From contig JBBPYC010000002.1 in assembly GCA_038200275.1 (NCBI GenBank), positions 62,001 through 126,000 of the forward strand: a DNA stretch of 64,000 nt, read 5' to 3'. The stretch is from JBBPYC01 sp038200275. Lineage in GTDB: Bacteria; Pseudomonadota; Gammaproteobacteria; Burkholderiales; Burkholderiaceae_C. Shown piece by piece: positions 43,345 through 51,559 of this stretch. A program made the position numbers and the translations under genes. Below the pieces are notes generated by a model. It ran no database searches. It was not told where the DNA came from and saw only the letters and a program-made list of their open reading frames with translations. How positions within the stretch are numbered: position 1 is the stretch's first letter; the number at the start of each line of letters is the position of its first letter.

Positions 43345-44145
43345 TTACAGCCAGTCGACCAATTGCTCGCGACTGCGGCGCACCAACACAGCGAGCAACA
43401 ACGCGAGGCCACCGATCCACAATGCAATCGCGATCCAGACGCTGGCAGGCGGCACGGTGCCTTGCAGCAACAGGCTTTGATAACCGATCACGAAAGCCGT
43501 CATGGGATTCGCCCACAGCACCCAACGCCAGTCTTCCGGAAACAGAGACAGTGGAAACAGCACCGGCGACAGGTAAATGCCGACCGACAGCAAGAAGCCG
43601 ACCACCTGCACCGTGTCCCGCAATGCGGCAGCCAGAATCGCCAGCGCATAGCCAAGCACGAGGCACAACAGCAACTCCGCAAACAGCAGCGGCAGCAACG
43701 TCAGCAGCGCTGGATCGAAATGGTGAAACGGCGTGTAAGCGAACGCGACGACCGCGATCAGCGGGCCAAAAATGACACCGCTGGCCAGCACCGCACGCAC
43801 TGGAAAGAGCACCGGCGGCAGTGCGTTCTTCTGTAGCACACCGCCCGCTTCGATCAGACTGTTCATGCCGCGCGAAACCGCGTCGCAAAAAGCCATCCAG
43901 GGCAAGGCGCCGACAATCAGATAAGCACCGACCGCACGTGTCGGCGCGTTTTCGCCCAGCCGCATTGAAAACACCACGTCGAATACGAGGTAATAAGCCG
44001 CCACCGTCAACAACGGCTGCAGGTACGGCCAGATCACACCGGCTGCGGTTCCAGCATGGCGCGCTGCTATTTCGCGTCGCGTCAGTACCCAGACCAGTGC
44101 GCGAGAACGCCAAAGCGTGCTGGCTTCAAATGCGAGCGTCATCAT
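43345..44145 (-). CDS. wzm: Polysaccharide ABC transporter permease (Wzm)
   Basis: The 266-residue ABC-2 type permease has six hydrophobic helices, beginning LVWVLTRREIAARHAGTAAG (the cytoplasmic R-x-x-x-R-x-x-x-x-x-x-G entry) and VIWPYLQPLLTVAAYYLVFD. It also contains FPVRAVLASGVIFGPLIAVV and YLSPVLFPLSLFP, typical of Wzm/KpsM permeases. With Wzt it would move lipid-linked polysaccharide across the inner membrane. It is 21 bp upstream of wzt, in the same operon. Confidence 0.92.
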   Translation of the reverse strand: MMTLAFEASTLWRSRALVWVLTRREIAARHAGTAAGVIWPYLQPLLTVAAYYLVFDVVFSMRLGENAPTRAVGAYLIVGALPWMAFCDAVSRGMNSLIEAGGVLQKNALPPVLFPVRAVLASGVIFGPLIAVVAFAYTPFHHFDPALLTLLPLLFAELLLCLVLGYALAILAAALRDTVQVVGFLLSVGIYLSPVLFPLSLFPEDWRWVLWANPMTAFVIGYQSLLLQGTVPPASVWIAIALWIGGLALLLAVLVRRSREQLVDWL

Positions 44146-44260
44146 TACGGAACAAGCATCACCACCTCAACCACAATCGTAACCATTCAAGTTGGACGGC
44201 GGCCGTAGTTTCCGCCTGAAGAGGGCGATGACCGAAGCGCAGGAAAAGGACACCGCGCGA

Positions 44261-45166
44261 CTACTTACTTTGCGCGGCCGCAAATGCTTCAATCGCGGGC
44301 TTGTTGAACTGCAAAGTTTCATTCAACCGCTGCAAGACCGCATCCCGCACGTCCTTGACGCTTTGCTTGGCGGCCTCGTCCTTAAGCTGCTTTTCCACCT
44401 CGTCAAACGGTTGCGGGGCAGCGGGCCGCTTCTTGGTCAGTTCGATGATGTGGAAGCCGAACGGGCTTTCGACAAGCGGACTCAGGTCACCTGGTTGTTC
44501 CAGCGCAAAGGCAGCGTCTTCGAACGGCTTGACCATCTTTCCCCGGCCAAAGAAACCCAGATCGCCTCCGTTGGCTGCGCTGCCGGGATCGTCGGACGAT
44601 TTTTTTGCCAGCGCTGCAAAGTCGGCCCCTTTTTTCAATTCCGCAAGCAATCCTTCGGCTTTTGCACGCGCTTCGGCATCTGTGCCCTTCACCAAGATAT
44701 GCCGCGCCTGTACCTGCGCCGGCTGCATGAAGCGATCGGGTTTGGCTTGGTAAGCCGCCTTCGCAAACTGCGTCATGGCCTCGTCTTTCGGCGCCTCTTT
44801 CAACTCGATTGCTGCGAGTCGCGCGTCAGACAGCACCTTATCGCGCGCAATCCGCAATTGCGCCTGAACCAGCGGATACTTTTCGAACCCGGCCTCGATG
44901 GCCTCAGCCGCAAGCACACGCCGCATATACAAATTCGATGCAACTTCCGCAACATTCTGTGGCTTGCGAAAAAAAGCGATTCTCGCTGGCTCGGGCATTC
45001 GTTGCGCCTCGGAAAGCACATCTTCGGCCGTTACCTGAGCGCCAGCGCCTTCAACCAGGATGTCTTCGGTATTGCTGGCTGCGCTGACCGTCACGCCGTG
45101 CATCAGCCCCGCCAGCACCCCCATTTGAATCAACAACCGCACGCGGGAATTCATTGGCTTCATCAT
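44261..45166 (-). CDS. Periplasmic peptidyl-prolyl isomerase, parvulin type
   Basis: This protein of about 301 residues has an N-terminal signal peptide (RVRLLIQMGVLAGLMHGVTV, cut near SAA), a SurA/PrsA-like helical chaperone part, and one parvulin domain at about 155-250 (VQARHILVKGTDAEARAKAE, SDDPGSAANGGDLGFFGRGK, EQPGDLSPLVESPFGFHIIE). The EpsD-type isomerases in exopolysaccharide clusters look similar. It likely assists folding of exported proteins, possibly the surface protein at 45368 on the same strand. The exact start among ATG 45166, 45163 and 45154 is undecided. Confidence 0.88.
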   Translation of the reverse strand: MMKPMNSRVRLLIQMGVLAGLMHGVTVSAASNTEDILVEGAGAQVTAEDVLSEAQRMPEPARIAFFRKPQNVAEVASNLYMRRVLAAEAIEAGFEKYPLVQAQLRIARDKVLSDARLAAIELKEAPKDEAMTQFAKAAYQAKPDRFMQPAQVQARHILVKGTDAEARAKAEGLLAELKKGADFAALAKKSSDDPGSAANGGDLGFFGRGKMVKPFEDAAFALEQPGDLSPLVESPFGFHIIELTKKRPAAPQPFDEVEKQLKDEAAKQSVKDVRDAVLQRLNETLQFNKPAIEAFAAAQSK

Positions 45167-45272
45167 TTTCAGATACACACAACAGTCTGCTGCGACAACG
45201 CTTCAGACCACACACGTGGCTTGAAAAAACGGACGCAGCAAAACTTAAAACAGCAGATATCGATCTGCAAAG

Positions 45273-45298
45273 AAAAAAGCGGGAGCACGCTCCCGCTT
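45273..45298 (-). terminator. Intrinsic terminator of the surface-protein gene
   Basis: On the minus strand AGCGGGAGC and GCTCCCGCT form a stem, followed by TTTTTTCTTT. The stem lies about 70 bp beyond the stop at 45368. A clean, strong terminator suggests a separately expressed, abundant transcript upstream of the isomerase gene. Confidence 0.85.
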
Positions 45299-45344
45299 GT
45301 CAGACCGGTGGGACAGCAATCAATGCTGTTCCCAGGGCTGTTCG

Positions 45345-45370
45345 ACTCGTCGAATTAACTCGTCGAATTA
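45345..45370. repeat. 13-bp tandem duplication at a gene end
   Basis: ACTCGTCGAATTA occurs twice without spacer (45345-45357 and 45358-45370). The second copy contains the stop codon of the surface-protein gene, so the minus strand carries a duplicate TAA 13 bp downstream. Confidence 0.85.
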
Positions 45371-47113
45371 CTTGACTACGCGCTCATAACGGTGATTCCA
45401 GACGCCGCTGTAGTTGGACGTAAAGTTGCCGTTGTTCGGATTCGTTACCTTCAGGTAGTACGCACCCAACGTCGGCAGACCACCGCCCAAGCCCGGCGTG
45501 AAGATCGTTGCCCAACCCGAATTGGCCGGAGCACCAGGAGCCTGGCTTGTCCCTACACCGGTCGTGGCCGCAACGTCTTTGCGAGCCACCGAAGCGTTCA
45601 GCACTGAAGAAGCAGCCGTGTTGCCTTGGTTGAACGACAACACCTGAACTTCACCGCAGAACTTCAACACGGCACCGGCTGCACCCGGAGAAATAACGAA
45701 ATCAGAACCTACATCCGATACCCGCTCTTCCCTGTCGTAGAAGCTGAGGGTGGAAGTGCTCGCACCGGCCGACCGGTCTGAGCGGAAGTCCAGACAGACC
45801 TGCGGGAAGTTGCCGGTTGTCGCGTCGTTTCTGAACTCTGTGTTGGTGCGATCGAAGTAGTTAACACGACCTGGGCCAGCAGAAGCAAAGTCGCTGTACA
45901 CAAGCCCAGTCAGATTCGGCGAAGACGCAGGTGTGGACGGTACGGCATCGTAGTTCAGCGCCACGTTATAACGCCGCGTCGGGAAGGACAAGGTCCAATC
46001 GGTTGCCGCCTGCAAACCGCCGCCCGTCAGATACTCGTTGCGAACCGAGTTGGTTGCGATCGCCATCGACAGATCGCTGGCCTGGCGCAACGGTGCAAGT
46101 GTATTCGTCCCAAACACTGTGCCATTGCTATCGTCGGTCGACGACCCAATAGCCAAGGTGTCGTTCAGCCGGGTGTACGGCGTGGACATATCGGGCAGGT
46201 CAAAAGACAATGCCAGCAACGGACCTTGACGCAACAACGGATCGGACGTACCAAGCAGCGTTGCCGAGCGGCCGACTTGGGTCGGAAGCTGCGGCGAGAA
46301 AACGATGTTGCCGGTGCCAGCAACGTTTCCACCGGGGGCTCCCGGGAGACCGTTCACCGCCAGAATCGACGTGGCTTCGTTGGTCCAGCTGGTTGCAGCC
46401 CCGACCTGGTTGATGATGCCGTAGTTGGCAAACAAGCCCGTTGTCGGTACATAGAGGCCCAGCTTGTTGGCCTCTGTTTCGTTGGCCGGATCGCTGCGAA
46501 GTGCACCCAGAGCGGTGCCAGTGGCGACAGAACACTTGTTCGGCGGCGCGCCGTCGACGTGCTTGATCGCTACGAACAACGATTTCGGATCAGTGTTCGG
46601 GTGGATGTCTGCCATATTGAAGATTTCAATATAGCCTTCGCGCGTTTGCTGCGCCTTTATTGCATCGCTGAAACGGTCTGGGAACCGAGTGGTCACGAAC
46701 GGAACCCCGTCGACCTTCTGGGGCAGAGTGCAGCTTGAGTCGGTCACGCTGAGACGGGGCAAGCCGTTGACATCGCCACCGGTGTTGATGTTGGCTGACC
46801 AGACGTCGCCCGGCGACAGGAACAGCTGGAAGTCAAACACGTCGTCTGAGTTCGATGCGCCGCGGAAGCGGATCTTGACGGCCTTGCCGTTAACGGTATC
46901 GGTGTTGACAATGTTGAACAGCGTGCTGTTGCCTGCTTGGGCAGTGTAGTAAGGAATCAGCAGGCTGTGACCAATGCCGCCGTCATTCACGCGCAGATCC
47001 TGCGCGGTCGTGGTCGTACCCACGATAACGGCTGCGGATGCACCGCCGACCAAACCCAAGCCGGCGATCAGCGCAGCTACGCTCAACGCAACAGCGTTTT
47101 TTCTCATCTTCAT
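45368..47113 (-). CDS. Secreted surface protein, S-layer-like candidate
   Basis: The 581-residue protein has a classical signal peptide (MRKNAVALSVAALIAGLGLV then GGASA). The mature part is rich in serine, threonine, asparagine and glycine with few lysines and four cysteines, typical of extracellular beta-rich proteins. It opens with VNDGGIGHSLLIPYYTAQAG and NSTLFNIVNTDTVNGKAVKI, a pattern I have seen in uncharacterised cell-surface proteins of betaproteobacteria. The ATG at 47113 has GGAG nine bases upstream. It has its own terminator and sits between the glycan exporter and the type II secretion operon. Its function, anchoring and route across the outer membrane are unknown. Confidence 0.75.
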   Translation of the reverse strand: MKMRKNAVALSVAALIAGLGLVGGASAAVIVGTTTTAQDLRVNDGGIGHSLLIPYYTAQAGNSTLFNIVNTDTVNGKAVKIRFRGASNSDDVFDFQLFLSPGDVWSANINTGGDVNGLPRLSVTDSSCTLPQKVDGVPFVTTRFPDRFSDAIKAQQTREGYIEIFNMADIHPNTDPKSLFVAIKHVDGAPPNKCSVATGTALGALRSDPANETEANKLGLYVPTTGLFANYGIINQVGAATSWTNEATSILAVNGLPGAPGGNVAGTGNIVFSPQLPTQVGRSATLLGTSDPLLRQGPLLALSFDLPDMSTPYTRLNDTLAIGSSTDDSNGTVFGTNTLAPLRQASDLSMAIATNSVRNEYLTGGGLQAATDWTLSFPTRRYNVALNYDAVPSTPASSPNLTGLVYSDFASAGPGRVNYFDRTNTEFRNDATTGNFPQVCLDFRSDRSAGASTSTLSFYDREERVSDVGSDFVISPGAAGAVLKFCGEVQVLSFNQGNTAASSVLNASVARKDVAATTGVGTSQAPGAPANSGWATIFTPGLGGGLPTLGAYYLKVTNPNNGNFTSNYSGVWNHRYERVVK

Positions 47114-47124
47114 CAATTCACTCC

Positions 47125-47139
47125 AGTTAAATTTTAACT
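47125..47139. promoter_or_regulatory. Palindrome in the leader of the surface-protein gene
   Basis: AGTTAAA and TTTAACT flank a single base and lie directly upstream of the GGAG ribosome site of the surface-protein gene. It could be an operator or a small leader hairpin. No -10/-35 pair was assigned with confidence in the 236-bp region. Confidence 0.35.
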
Positions 47140-47349
47140 TCAAGACCTACTCTACGCGGGGTCATCGTAGCACAAGGAATTTCTGCTTTTTCTCAGATAC
47201 AGCGCCACACAACATCAGCGTGTTGGCGGACTGCAACGCCAGACAAATCCTTCTTGTTACGGTCCGCTTCATCGCGTTGCCTCGGACTGCAAGTTCCTCC
47301 AGACAACGCCACGTCCCCTGCGATGCAGTTCGGCACGGAGCGCTGACGA

Positions 47350-47796
47350 TTACTCCGCGGGAAACAGGTACCACCCGCCCTCCTGCCTGATCCAATTCTC
47401 CTGTACATGGGTATCCAACTTGTTGGCGGGCAGACCCGGTAGAAAGGCTTCCGTTTCAATGCGAACCGTGGCGGTGCACTGGTCGCCGGCAACGTTGCAT
47501 TCCACCCGTTTGGCTTCGCCGCTGTTCCAGCTTGCTGCGCCGAGGGGGCGCACATAGCTTTTCAGAGAACGCACCGCCCGGTAACCGGGTGAAAGATATT
47601 GATAAGCCTGTTCGAGTTTGCCGTCCACCAGCAGCTGCCACCGTTCGTTCGCACGCACTCGCACAGCGGCTTCGGGCACCAACTGGACGGCGCTTGCCTG
47701 GGTGACGATGGCCGATGCGGCGAGCAGCACGAATGCGGCACGGACCACGCGCCTGCTCTGGAAAGCGCGGTGCAGCGCGGGCATTTTTTCCGTCAT
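47350..47796 (-). CDS. Exported hypothetical protein coupled to gspD
   Basis: The 148-residue protein has a signal peptide (VVRAAFVLLAASAIVTQASA). The mature domain of about 110 residues contains ANERWQLLVDGKLEQAYQYL, then SPGYRAV and VQENWIRQEGGWYLFPAE, suggesting an NTF2-like or related alpha+beta fold. Its ATG at 47796 overlaps the gspD stop as ATGA, placing it at the end of the secretion operon. A role as a pilotin, accessory or substrate-linked factor is possible but unsupported by a known family. Confidence 0.7.
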   Translation of the reverse strand: MTEKMPALHRAFQSRRVVRAAFVLLAASAIVTQASAVQLVPEAAVRVRANERWQLLVDGKLEQAYQYLSPGYRAVRSLKSYVRPLGAASWNSGEAKRVECNVAGDQCTATVRIETEAFLPGLPANKLDTHVQENWIRQEGGWYLFPAE

Positions 47797-50249
47797 GGAA
47801 GGGATCCTCCGGGGGGGTTGGTTGAGATTGCGGGCGCGGTTGGCTGGTCGCTGATCACGAGCGGCTGCTGACGCAGGAGCGCACGATCTTCGATGGCTTT
47901 AAAACCCTTCATGCGGTCGCGCATCTCGCGGCCCACGTCGCGCGCTTCTTGGTCCGAGCGTACAACCCGGGGGGTGATGATGACGAGCAGTTCGGTCCTG
48001 CGGCCATCGGAGTTGGTCGTACCGAACAGGCTGCCGACCAAGGGCAAATCGTGCAGGCCAGGAATGCCGGACTTGCCGACGGTTTCCCGCTCCCGAATCA
48101 AGCCGCCCAGCACCACGGTCTCGCCGGAGCGCACCGCAATCTTGCTGTTGATCTGCCGCTGTAGGAACGTCGGCTGCGCAGTCGCGCTGGCCGCGCTCAC
48201 GTCCGTCACGGCCTGGTTCAACTGCATGGTGACGACGTTGCCTGAAGTGACGGACGGAGTGACTGCCAACTGCACGCCGGTGTCTTTGTATTGCACGCTG
48301 GAGGTGGCCAAGCCACCCGTGGTGATGGTGGTGCTGGAGACGATCGGAACCTGATCGCCGACGCCGATCGTCGCTGTATGGTTGTCCAGCACCAGCAAGG
48401 ACGGACTTGAAATCACCTTCACTTGCGTCTTGGTGGCCAGCAGGTTCAACACCGCGCGCACGTCGCCCAGGGAGTTTTTCAACGTATAAGAAAACCCGGC
48501 GCCGGCACCGCCCAAGACGCCGCCGGCGACCGTACTGAGCACACCACGGCCCGTGGTTCCGTTGCCGGGGTTGTCGCTGAACGCCCACTCCAGGCCGTAG
48601 TTCAACTCGTCGATCAGAGTCACCTCGATGATGCTTGCCTCGATCAGCACCTGCGTGGCTGGCACGTCGAGCCGCTGCAACACAGTTTCGATCTTTCGAT
48701 ACTCGGCTGCGGTGCTGTAGACAAGGACCACGTTGTTGAGTTTGTCCGCGATGACCCGCGCGCCGCTGCCCAGATTCACTGCGGTCACACCAGCGCTCTG
48801 TTGAGCTGCACCGGCTTGCACGGCACCACCGGTGGCAGCGAAAGGACGGTTCAATGCCGCACCACCAAAGGCCCCGCCGCCCAGCGTTCCACCGCCGAAC
48901 CCGCCCACGCCGCCGAACCCACCGGCCCCTCCGCCCGCATAACCCAATCCACCAGCAGCCCCGCCAAGCCCCATGCCGCCAGCGCTGTTCAAACTTCCCG
49001 CGTCCAACCCCGGCGCAATCCCAGTGCCACCAGCAGCTCCTTGCGTGCCCGCTCCACCAAACAATCCGCTCAACACCTCCGCCAAATGCTGCGCTGAGCC
49101 GTTCTGTACCGCATAAACACGAAGTTCCGGCTCCTTGCTGTTGCCATTCGGCTGATCCAGCCGCTCAATCCATTCGCGTGCGGTGTCCAGGTACGAAGCA
49201 CGCGGCGTGACCACCAGGATGCTGTTGAGCCGCTCGATCGGCACGATGCGCAGCGCGCCGTTCAGTGCGGCGGGCAGCGGCAACGCGTTGCTCGGCTCGG
49301 GCTGGCCGGCGGTGCTGGGCGGCGGCGCGGCGGCGGCACCCGCGGGCAAACCGGCAGCGCCCGGAGAGCCGTCCGCGTTTCCGATCACCACGCGCAGCGC
49401 TTCCTGCATTTCACGCACGCTGGCGTACTTGAGCGGAAACACACCGACCGACATGCCCTTCAGCAGATCCACGTCAAAGGTGTTGACCAGATCAAGCCAG
49501 CCTTCGGCTTGGCTGCGCGTGCCGACCAGCACCAGCAGGTTGCGCACCGTGTCCGCGCGTACCAACGCCTCAGCGGGCAGCAGGGGTTTCAAGATCGCAG
49601 CCATCTCATTTGCGCCGATGTACTTCAGTGGCACGATCACCGCGCCGTAGCCGGGCGGCAGCGCGCCGTTGCCCACCTGGCGCGGCGCCGCGACGACGCC
49701 TTTGAGCGCTTCCGGCCGGCCGACGTGGTAGACGCCGCGCGTATCACGGGCCAGCAGCATGCCGTTTGCGTACAGCGCGCTTTCCAGCAAGGTCATGGCT
49801 TCGTCCGCGCTGACCCGGCCCTTCGTGGCCAGCGTGACGGTGCCGTTCAGCGGCGGATGCAGCACGTAGTCGACGCCGACAATATCGCGCAGAACCACGT
49901 TGGCGACTTCGGCAACCGGCGCATCCTCAAAGCGGAACTGGTTGGCAGGGCCAGTGATTGGTGCGATGCGCCGCGCAGGCGCCACGACCCGATCGGTGCC
50001 GCGGATGATGCGCGGCTGAAGGCTGCGTTCGTCGTCTGCAGACGGGCTCGACGGCACCGGGTTCGCACCTGCGGCGCTGCCGCCCATCGACACCGCACTA
50101 CCGGCTCTGCCCGCAGGCGAATAGTCACCCCCGTTGAACAAGGTGCCAACGATCGGCTCGGAGCTTGGCAGCGCGACGGGCGGCGCCACGCAGCCGACTT
50201 GCACCAGCGCAGCGGCCAGCATGATCGGGGTCAGTCGGAAGTTGGGCAT
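47793..50249 (-). CDS. gspD: Type II secretion secretin GspD
   Basis: The 818-residue outer-membrane channel subunit starts with a lipoprotein-like signal (MLAAALVQVGC), although the lipobox is imperfect. It has an N0 domain (NQFRFEDAPVAEVANVVLRD), N1-N3 repeats (PLKYIGANEMAAILKPLLPA, FPLKYASVREMQEALRVVIG), and a very glycine-rich insert of about 60 residues in N3 (around GGAGGFGGVGGFGGGTLGGG). The secretin core has VGDQVPIVSSTTITTGG and VRSGETVVLGGLIRERE. It is the last structural gene of the operon. The long glycine insert is larger than in most GspD proteins I know. Confidence 0.95.
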   Translation of the reverse strand: MPNFRLTPIMLAAALVQVGCVAPPVALPSSEPIVGTLFNGGDYSPAGRAGSAVSMGGSAAGANPVPSSPSADDERSLQPRIIRGTDRVVAPARRIAPITGPANQFRFEDAPVAEVANVVLRDIVGVDYVLHPPLNGTVTLATKGRVSADEAMTLLESALYANGMLLARDTRGVYHVGRPEALKGVVAAPRQVGNGALPPGYGAVIVPLKYIGANEMAAILKPLLPAEALVRADTVRNLLVLVGTRSQAEGWLDLVNTFDVDLLKGMSVGVFPLKYASVREMQEALRVVIGNADGSPGAAGLPAGAAAAPPPSTAGQPEPSNALPLPAALNGALRIVPIERLNSILVVTPRASYLDTAREWIERLDQPNGNSKEPELRVYAVQNGSAQHLAEVLSGLFGGAGTQGAAGGTGIAPGLDAGSLNSAGGMGLGGAAGGLGYAGGGAGGFGGVGGFGGGTLGGGAFGGAALNRPFAATGGAVQAGAAQQSAGVTAVNLGSGARVIADKLNNVVLVYSTAAEYRKIETVLQRLDVPATQVLIEASIIEVTLIDELNYGLEWAFSDNPGNGTTGRGVLSTVAGGVLGGAGAGFSYTLKNSLGDVRAVLNLLATKTQVKVISSPSLLVLDNHTATIGVGDQVPIVSSTTITTGGLATSSVQYKDTGVQLAVTPSVTSGNVVTMQLNQAVTDVSAASATAQPTFLQRQINSKIAVRSGETVVLGGLIRERETVGKSGIPGLHDLPLVGSLFGTTNSDGRRTELLVIITPRVVRSDQEARDVGREMRDRMKGFKAIEDRALLRQQPLVISDQPTAPAISTNPPGGSLP

Positions 50250-50312
50250 GGATTTACGTGGTTGTCGGTGTCTGGCGGTTGCAGGCTTGCGACTCGCCGG
50301 CGTAGCGACCCA

Positions 50313-51011
50313 TCAGGGCCGCGCCTTCGGTGGCGCGCCAAGAGCGGTAGCGGGCGACTTGGGTTGCCGCCCGCCGATCACGAACGGATCGGCCGGGGGT
50401 GCCGGCTGGGCAGTTGGTGCTGGCTTGGGCGGCAGCGGCGGGTTGCCCGCCGGCAGCGCGGGCGGCTGCGACACGCCAGCGCCACGGCCCGGGCGCTTGA
50501 CTTCGAGCGGCAGCACGCGCTTGATGCCCGCTTGCGAGAAGGTCACGTCGTGGTCGCCGATCGACGTGATGGTCCAGTCGGCGATCTGGTCGTTCAGTTG
50601 CGCGCGCCGCGGCTTTCCGTCCACCATTGCGATGATGCCGCTGCGGGTGGCGCCCATGTACATGCCGAGGATCTTGACTTCCGCCAACGGGTCCGGCGGA
50701 GGTTTTTCGGTCACGACCGGCACTGGCGGTGGCTTGACCGGCGCTGGCGGCGGCAGCGGCACCGGCGGGCGGCGGCTTGGCGAGAACAGCGGACGCTGCA
50801 AGGTGGCTGTGAATGCGCTCGCGTCGGGCGAGGCACGGGATGCCAGCAGCGGCGCCATCGCGGCGAAGTCGGGCTCGCGCGCTGCCGGCGGCTGCCAGTG
50901 CGTATTGCGCAATTGCAGCGTGATCGGATCAAACCACAACGCAGCCAGCGCCGCGGCCAGCAACAGGCTGAAAGCCAGCAACAGCAACAGCACCGGCTCG
51001 AGGCGCCTCAA
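50313..51011 (-). CDS. Type II secretion protein N/C (XpsN-like)
   Basis: The 232-residue protein has one N-terminal membrane helix (VLLLLLAFSLLLAAALAALW), a proline-rich linker (PPVPLPPPAPVKPPPVP) and a GspC-like homology region (VKILGMYMGATRSGIIAMVD then IADWTITSIGDHDVTFSQAG). No PDZ domain is present. By position between M and D it corresponds to XpsN of Xanthomonas, which links the inner-membrane platform to the secretin. The start is a TTG forming TTGA with the gspM stop. The C-terminus carries PADPFVIGGRQP, a motif shared with GspL and GspJ here. Confidence 0.8.
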   Translation of the reverse strand: MRRLEPVLLLLLAFSLLLAAALAALWFDPITLQLRNTHWQPPAAREPDFAAMAPLLASRASPDASAFTATLQRPLFSPSRRPPVPLPPPAPVKPPPVPVVTEKPPPDPLAEVKILGMYMGATRSGIIAMVDGKPRRAQLNDQIADWTITSIGDHDVTFSQAGIKRVLPLEVKRPGRGAGVSQPPALPAGNPPLPPKPAPTAQPAPPADPFVIGGRQPKSPATALGAPPKARP

Positions 51012-51559
51012 GGCTTGAGCCTCAGCACCGACAGGTTGAACTGGCTGGCCATCCGCTGTGCCTGTTCGGGCCTTGCCGCGCCCATGCTCTGAATATTGAG
51101 CCCGTCGATCAGGATCGCCGGCGTCTGGTGCGACAGCGCAACCAGCGCGGCCTGCAGCGCAGCCAGGTCGCCTTCGAGCCGCACCGCCAGCGGGATCCGA
51201 TCGAACTGTTTTTCGTCCTTGGCTGGCAGCACCTGGCTGCTGACCAGCTGCAGACCGGCGTTCGTGAACACGGTGCGCACGCGCTGCTGCGCGTCGTTGC
51301 CAGCCTGGGTCAGGTCTTGCGTTGCTGCGTAGGTCAGTTCGCCGAGCTGGTTGCGCGCAGCCGCCTCCGCCTGCTCGAGTGCCTTGCCACCGGCGATCAG
51401 GCCAGCCAGCCGCGCATGGCGCGGCTCAAGTTCGGCAATGCGCTGCTGGGCTGCATGCCGCAGGTCCACCACGTACAGGCCAAGCGCGACGAGCGGCAAC
51501 AGGGCGAGCAGTGTCACGGTGGCCAGCGCGATCAATTGCCTACGCAGCATGCGCTTCAT
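51008..51559 (-). CDS. gspM: Type II secretion protein GspM
   Basis: The 183-residue bitopic protein has an N-terminal helix (LIALATVTLLALLPLVALGL), a coiled segment and a ferredoxin-like periplasmic domain ending FNLSVLRLKP. This matches the short b-type GspM of Burkholderiales and Xanthomonadales operons. It partners GspL in the inner-membrane platform. Start and stop overlap both neighbours. Confidence 0.85.
   Translation of the reverse strand: MKRMLRRQLIALATVTLLALLPLVALGLYVVDLRHAAQQRIAELEPRHARLAGLIAGGKALEQAEAAARNQLGELTYAATQDLTQAGNDAQQRVRTVFTNAGLQLVSSQVLPAKDEKQFDRIPLAVRLEGDLAALQAALVALSHQTPAILIDGLNIQSMGAARPEQAQRMASQFNLSVLRLKP

Noticed and set aside
47157..47349. Search for a small RNA or tRNA between the surface-protein gene and the gspD-linked gene
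   Set aside because: No cloverleaf, strong hairpin or T-tract terminator was seen in this stretch.
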